From: Setomelanomma holmii
Lineage: Eukaryota > Ascomycota > Dothideomycetes > Pleosporales > Phaeosphaeriaceae
Direction of reading: 5' to 3'
DNA length: 11,325 nt
NCBI GenBank assembly: GCA_010015745.1
Contig: ML978457.1
Span: forward strand, 1 to 11,325
Shown here: positions 7,962-11,325 of the stretch, piece by piece
How the letters are laid out: every line of letters begins with the position of its first letter
How positions within the stretch are numbered: position 1 is the stretch's first letter
Notes under the pieces: generated by a model
Seen by the model: the letters and a program-made list of their open reading frames with translations, nothing else
Told to the model about the DNA's origin: nothing
Databases searched by the model: none
Position numbers and translations under genes: made by a program

Positions 7962-10900
7962 TTATCGCCGGCAGATTGATGTGAAGTACATAGTAAGCTC
8001 TAAAAGTGTTTCGAAGTGTGCAGGCTCAGTGAGTAGAGCCTTAAGGTACCTAACAGCCTCTTCTATATTGCTTAGGGGGCTGAAGGGTCAGAGTGGCCAC
8101 CTGCTGAAAGAGCGTCTTATCTTTCTACAGAAGAGCATATGCTTAGGTGTTTTGAGTCACCCACAAGAACAGTTCAATTTAGCTGTGTTGTGTCTAAATT
8201 TGATATAGTACTATGCAAAGTCCCTATGTCCTGACCAGATAGCTAGCAGATAGGCAAGAACAGGGCGCAGTAGCGTTAGTTCGATTGGTGTCTTTGTAGT
8301 TTAATAGGGTAGTTCCTATTGCTAGTACTAGGCCGACATTTAGGTCCGCTTTTAAACCCACCAGCGCTGCCTAGCAGCGTTAAGAAAGGTCTTAGCAATT
8401 AAACGTACCCTAGATGCTGTCAGTTCTGAGGCTATGCTGTAAGGCTGGCTAGGTGCTTTTGCTTCGGCATTGGCAAGGCGGTCTGCTGCCTCATTCCCTA
8501 CAATTCTGGTGTAGCCTAGCGACTAGCGCACTTGTATGTTAAAGGCTGCTATTGCTGTCTGGCACTTAAGGAATGCCTATTGTGACGATGTAGGGGCGTT
8601 GCCCCGTATACCCCAGATAACTGACGTTGAGTCAATGCACATCCATAGCCTGCGGTGGCGATAGGGGGCTAGTCTGATGGCGTGCTAGAGACCTCTCCAC
8701 GCACCTACTGCTTCAGCATCAAACATATAGGATTAGGGATTAAGTGACCCTCTCCCTGTGGCAATCTAGGTCTGGGCCTGGTATATAGCGTAGCTATAGG
8801 TGACAGAGCGTTCGCTGTTGATGCGCTGTTCTGATCTATCAGAGAAGATAGTAACGTTCTAGTAAGTAAGGGTGTCCTACCACTCTAAAAATAATTTGGC
8901 AGCCTCAGCCTTAGCTATGCTGTTCGTTAGATCAGTGCAGCACCCTAGAGAGTAGTGCGGCGCTATAAGGGTGTGTCTGGGGGTGGTAGGAAGGATTAAC
9001 CCAAGTCTCTAGACTTTAGAATGCGCCTTCTGTAAACCTCCAGCTCCCCTGCCCCTCTGTAACACTGGGATCTTGATCCTGGCTGTGAGTGGGTGATTCT
9101 TATCGACTGTCTGGAGATGCAGAGCGAATCTCAGCTTTGCTTCTTCTAACGCAATAAGTGCTAATAGTAAGCTAGCGCCTTAAAAGAGTGCCCACCCTAG
9201 GTAGGTTTTCTATGCAGGGAGGATGGCGCAAGCCGCGATAGTGAGCGTCTGGTTAAGGGCTTTAAGGTGCTAGCTGATCCTGGTGCTAACTACAGGCGGT
9301 TGGTCTGATCGATTAGTTAGAGGGTTCTTAGTGCAGCCTTCAAACTATGCTTCTGCTCTGTAGAGGAGGCATAGCATTATACAGGTAGTAACAGCTTTGC
9401 GAAGGGCTGAGGCTAGGGGGCCATAGACTGTGTTAGCAAGGCTGCAGATGTGATAGGCGACTTTGCGGGCTGTCACTACTCTAGTTTCAACGTGTCTTTT
9501 AAAGTTAAGCTTTTAATCAAACTAGACCCTAAGCCATCAGCAGGCGGGTCAGACTCTGTTGTGCTGATCTGTGATCAGTGTAATAGTGAGGGTAGCGTCT
9601 ACAACGCAGGGCGGAGAGTAGTTATCCTATTGCCTAGTGAGGTGCATCATTTCCAACTTTTCTGGTGTAAAGGCCACCTTGTTTGCTGCCCTCTACTTGT
9701 TGATAGCTTTGATATCTTCTGCCAGCAAGCGGACGTTTTCATCAAGAGAGTCGAAGGCCTGGTATAGGCAGACATCGTCAGCATATCTGAAGCGGCGGGT
9801 TGTGTCCTAGTTCAGAAGCTCTGCAAGGTATAGTGTGTAGAGGACTGGGGACAGTGGTGATCCTTGGGGTGTTCCGCAGGCAACGGTGTGGCACTAGGTG
9901 GTTTCCTTGCCTAATCTAACCCTGACTTTGCGATCTGTAAGGAAACTGTTAACAAATTTAAGCACTAGGTCTGGCCAGCCCTGCTTTGCTATGCAGTTGA
10001 GTAGTCAGTTCTTAAGGAGTGCGTCAAAGGCCCCCTGAACGTCTATAGTAACTATAGTCACCTTCTTACCTAATGCCTAAGCTCTTTGTGTATCATGTGT
10101 GAAGGATGCTAGCAGGTCTATTGCAGAGCGTTTTGGGAGCGCGCCTACGTGCTGGGGGCTGAGTATCTTGTGGGTCATTGCGGTCTAGGCTAGCTGTCTT
10201 GCTACAAGCTGTTCTAGTCCTTTGCCTAGGCAGGACAAGAGGGCTATTAGGCGCATAGATCTTAGAGAGGTACAGTCCTTCTTGCTGACCTTTGGTATCA
10301 TAGCAACTTCAGCAGTTTTCTAGGCTGTAGGGAAATAGCAGAGCTCTAGGCACTTCTGAAAGATGGAGCGGATATAGGTCCTGACCTGAGCCCAGCAGGT
10401 CTTGAGAAGTCGGACAGTGATTCAGTCGGTACCTGGCGAGGTGCTGGACACCCTAATAGTGCTTCTCTCAACTTCTTCTATAGGGGTGTGAGTGTCCTAT
10501 GGAAGTTTACCTGATAGTGATTCAGTAGACCACACTAGTTCTGGCAGGTCATCGTCAGCGCTGAACCGGTCTAGGATTTCTACCCGCAGGGCCTCGGCCT
10601 TTGCTAGTGGGTCTGAGATAGTTTGGTTGTTAACAATGAGTGGGATGTCCTGCTGTCCTAGGGTGAGTTTGTGCCAGCCTAGCAGGCTGTATAGTTCCTT
10701 ATCTGTAGTGATGTTGTTAATCTAGTTTGCCTAGTATTCCTTCTTTGCTTTCTAGACAACAGCAAGGAATTCTCTAGTTTCAGTAGGGATTAACCCTAGT
10801 TCTGCTGAGTTCCTGGCAACCTGGTGCCGGCTGTGGGCTTCTACGCATTCTTCTGTCCACCATGGTGCTGAGTGACCTTTTGCCCTGTCTGGTGTGCCAG

Positions 10901-11325
10901 CGCCCTTAAGCGCAGTCCACAGGGCTTTTTCTAAGCTAGCAATAGATAACTCAATGTCTGTTCTAGTGTTGATAGGGCTGATTAGGTATGCTTGAAGGTG
11001 TAGTTCAACAAGACCGTTAAACTGGTGCAGGCGTCTTGTTGGCACTCTGTAGTGGAATTAGTCTAGAGGTTGACGCCCTCTAGCGGGGATTGTAGTAAGT
11101 AAGGTGAAGTGATCAGAGCCCACAGTATAGGTCATCTACTACTTCAGTTGTAGCAAAAGGGATATTCGAGAAGGTAAGGTCAAGGACATGCCCAGCCTGG
11201 TGAGTGGCTTCGCCAGGCTCTCTAATAAAGCTCATGTTGTTGTTTATAGACCACTAGTTCAGTTCAATGCCCCCGTTGCGGGAGTCTGTGCCAGGCTCAA
11301 AGGCTGGGTGGCGGGCGTTCAAGTC
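7962..11325 (-). pseudogene. LINE ORF2 (endonuclease - reverse transcriptase - RNase H), stop-riddled
   Basis: Endonuclease end: DLNARHPAF (11325-11299) and GSDH (11120-11109), with one frameshift near 11140. Linker: SAPWWTEEC (~10872-10846). Reverse transcriptase: IALLSCLGKGLE (~10245-10205), motif A TIDVQGAFDAL (~10050-10018), motif B GTPQGSPLSP (~9878-9844) and the catalytic YADD (9785-9774). RNase H: IFSDRS (~8850), FDAEAVGAW, CIDSTSV, and GYTRIVGNEAADRL (~8520-8465). C-terminal CSCG...KTPKHMLFC (~8171-8125). The ORF ends at TAA 7964-7962. Every landmark from 11045 to 7962 lies in one reading frame, so about 1,028 codons show no net frameshift. They are interrupted mainly by TAG, with a few TGA and TAA. 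Many TAGs sit where the family has Trp (for example before DTTRRFRYADD), as expected from TGG to TAG. The protein is dead; the enzyme order is clear. Confidence 0.9.

Larger units (their letters stand above)
7489..11325 (-). mobile_element. Non-LTR retrotransposon (LINE, Tad1/I-like), 5' end beyond the window
   Basis: The element runs right to left. Order on the minus strand: C-terminal part of an endonuclease/phosphatase-type endonuclease, linker, reverse transcriptase, RNase H, Cys-His knuckle, 3' UTR with two related hairpins, and a simple-repeat tail (ATAC)4 at 7504-7489. RNase H plus a simple-repeat 3' tail fits the I/Tad1 group of fungal LINEs. ORF1 and the 5' UTR would lie right of 11325. 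Many in-frame stops make it inactive. It sits where the 3' part of the terpene synthase should be, although a dispersed repeat and 85 unassigned bases lie between. Target-site duplications cannot be tested because the other end is outside the window. Confidence 0.92.

Noticed and set aside
9450..9767. Plus-strand open frame of 105 codons
   Set aside because: It is opposite the LINE reverse transcriptase thumb region, which is clearly coding on the minus strand.
7962..11045. TAG decoded as tryptophan (variant genetic code) in the LINE
   Set aside because: TGG is still used for Trp in the same frame, TGA and TAA stops also occur, and the host genes end at ordinary stops. RIP explains the pattern more simply.
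1..11325. CRISPR arrays, rRNA or intact tRNA genes
   Set aside because: No regularly spaced repeats, rRNA-like blocks or full cloverleaf patterns were seen on either strand.

Overview
The window looks like a filamentous ascomycete genome (Pezizomycotina, most like a Dothideomycete). The genes carry short GT-AG introns with CTAAC-type branch sites. The proteins resemble fungal families: a DHA14-type MFS transporter, a fungal mevalonate kinase and a fungal class I terpene synthase. The right third is a LINE retrotransposon riddled with stop codons of the kind repeat-induced point mutation (RIP) produces. The organism call is inference from gene style, not from a marker gene.

Layout. 1-365: no gene; a TATA-type core promoter with nothing intact downstream. 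360-459: left copy of a ~100 bp dispersed direct repeat. 665-2785 (minus): an apparently intact four-exon MFS drug/metabolite transporter (591 aa). 2786-3691: divergent promoter region with an inverted repeat, a CGG-N5-CCG site and CCAAT boxes. 3692-5363 (plus): a mevalonate kinase gene with one intron and a one-base frameshift. It also has non-consensus residues at four normally conserved positions. 5364-6696: non-coding, with a possible 3' UTR intron and a short tandem repeat. 6697-7280 (plus): 5' part of a terpene synthase gene, broken by an early stop, a frameshift and loss of its 3' half. 7303-7403: right copy of the ~100 bp repeat. 7489-11325 (minus): Tad1/I-type LINE entering from the right edge, with the end of the endonuclease, reverse transcriptase, RNase H, a C-terminal Cys-His knuckle, a 3' UTR with paired hairpins and an (ATAC)4 tail.

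Interpretation. Mevalonate kinase makes 5-phosphomevalonate for isoprenoid precursors, a terpene synthase cyclises the prenyl diphosphate made from them, and an MFS pump could export the product. The three neighbours therefore read as the remains of a small terpenoid gene cluster in which a duplicated mevalonate-pathway enzyme was once linked to a cyclase. The cyclase is clearly dead, the kinase is probably dead and the transporter looks intact. The two ~100 bp direct repeats bracket this block, and transposon-derived DNA sits where the missing half of the cyclase should be. The cluster reading is inference; the gene identities rest on motifs seen in the translation.
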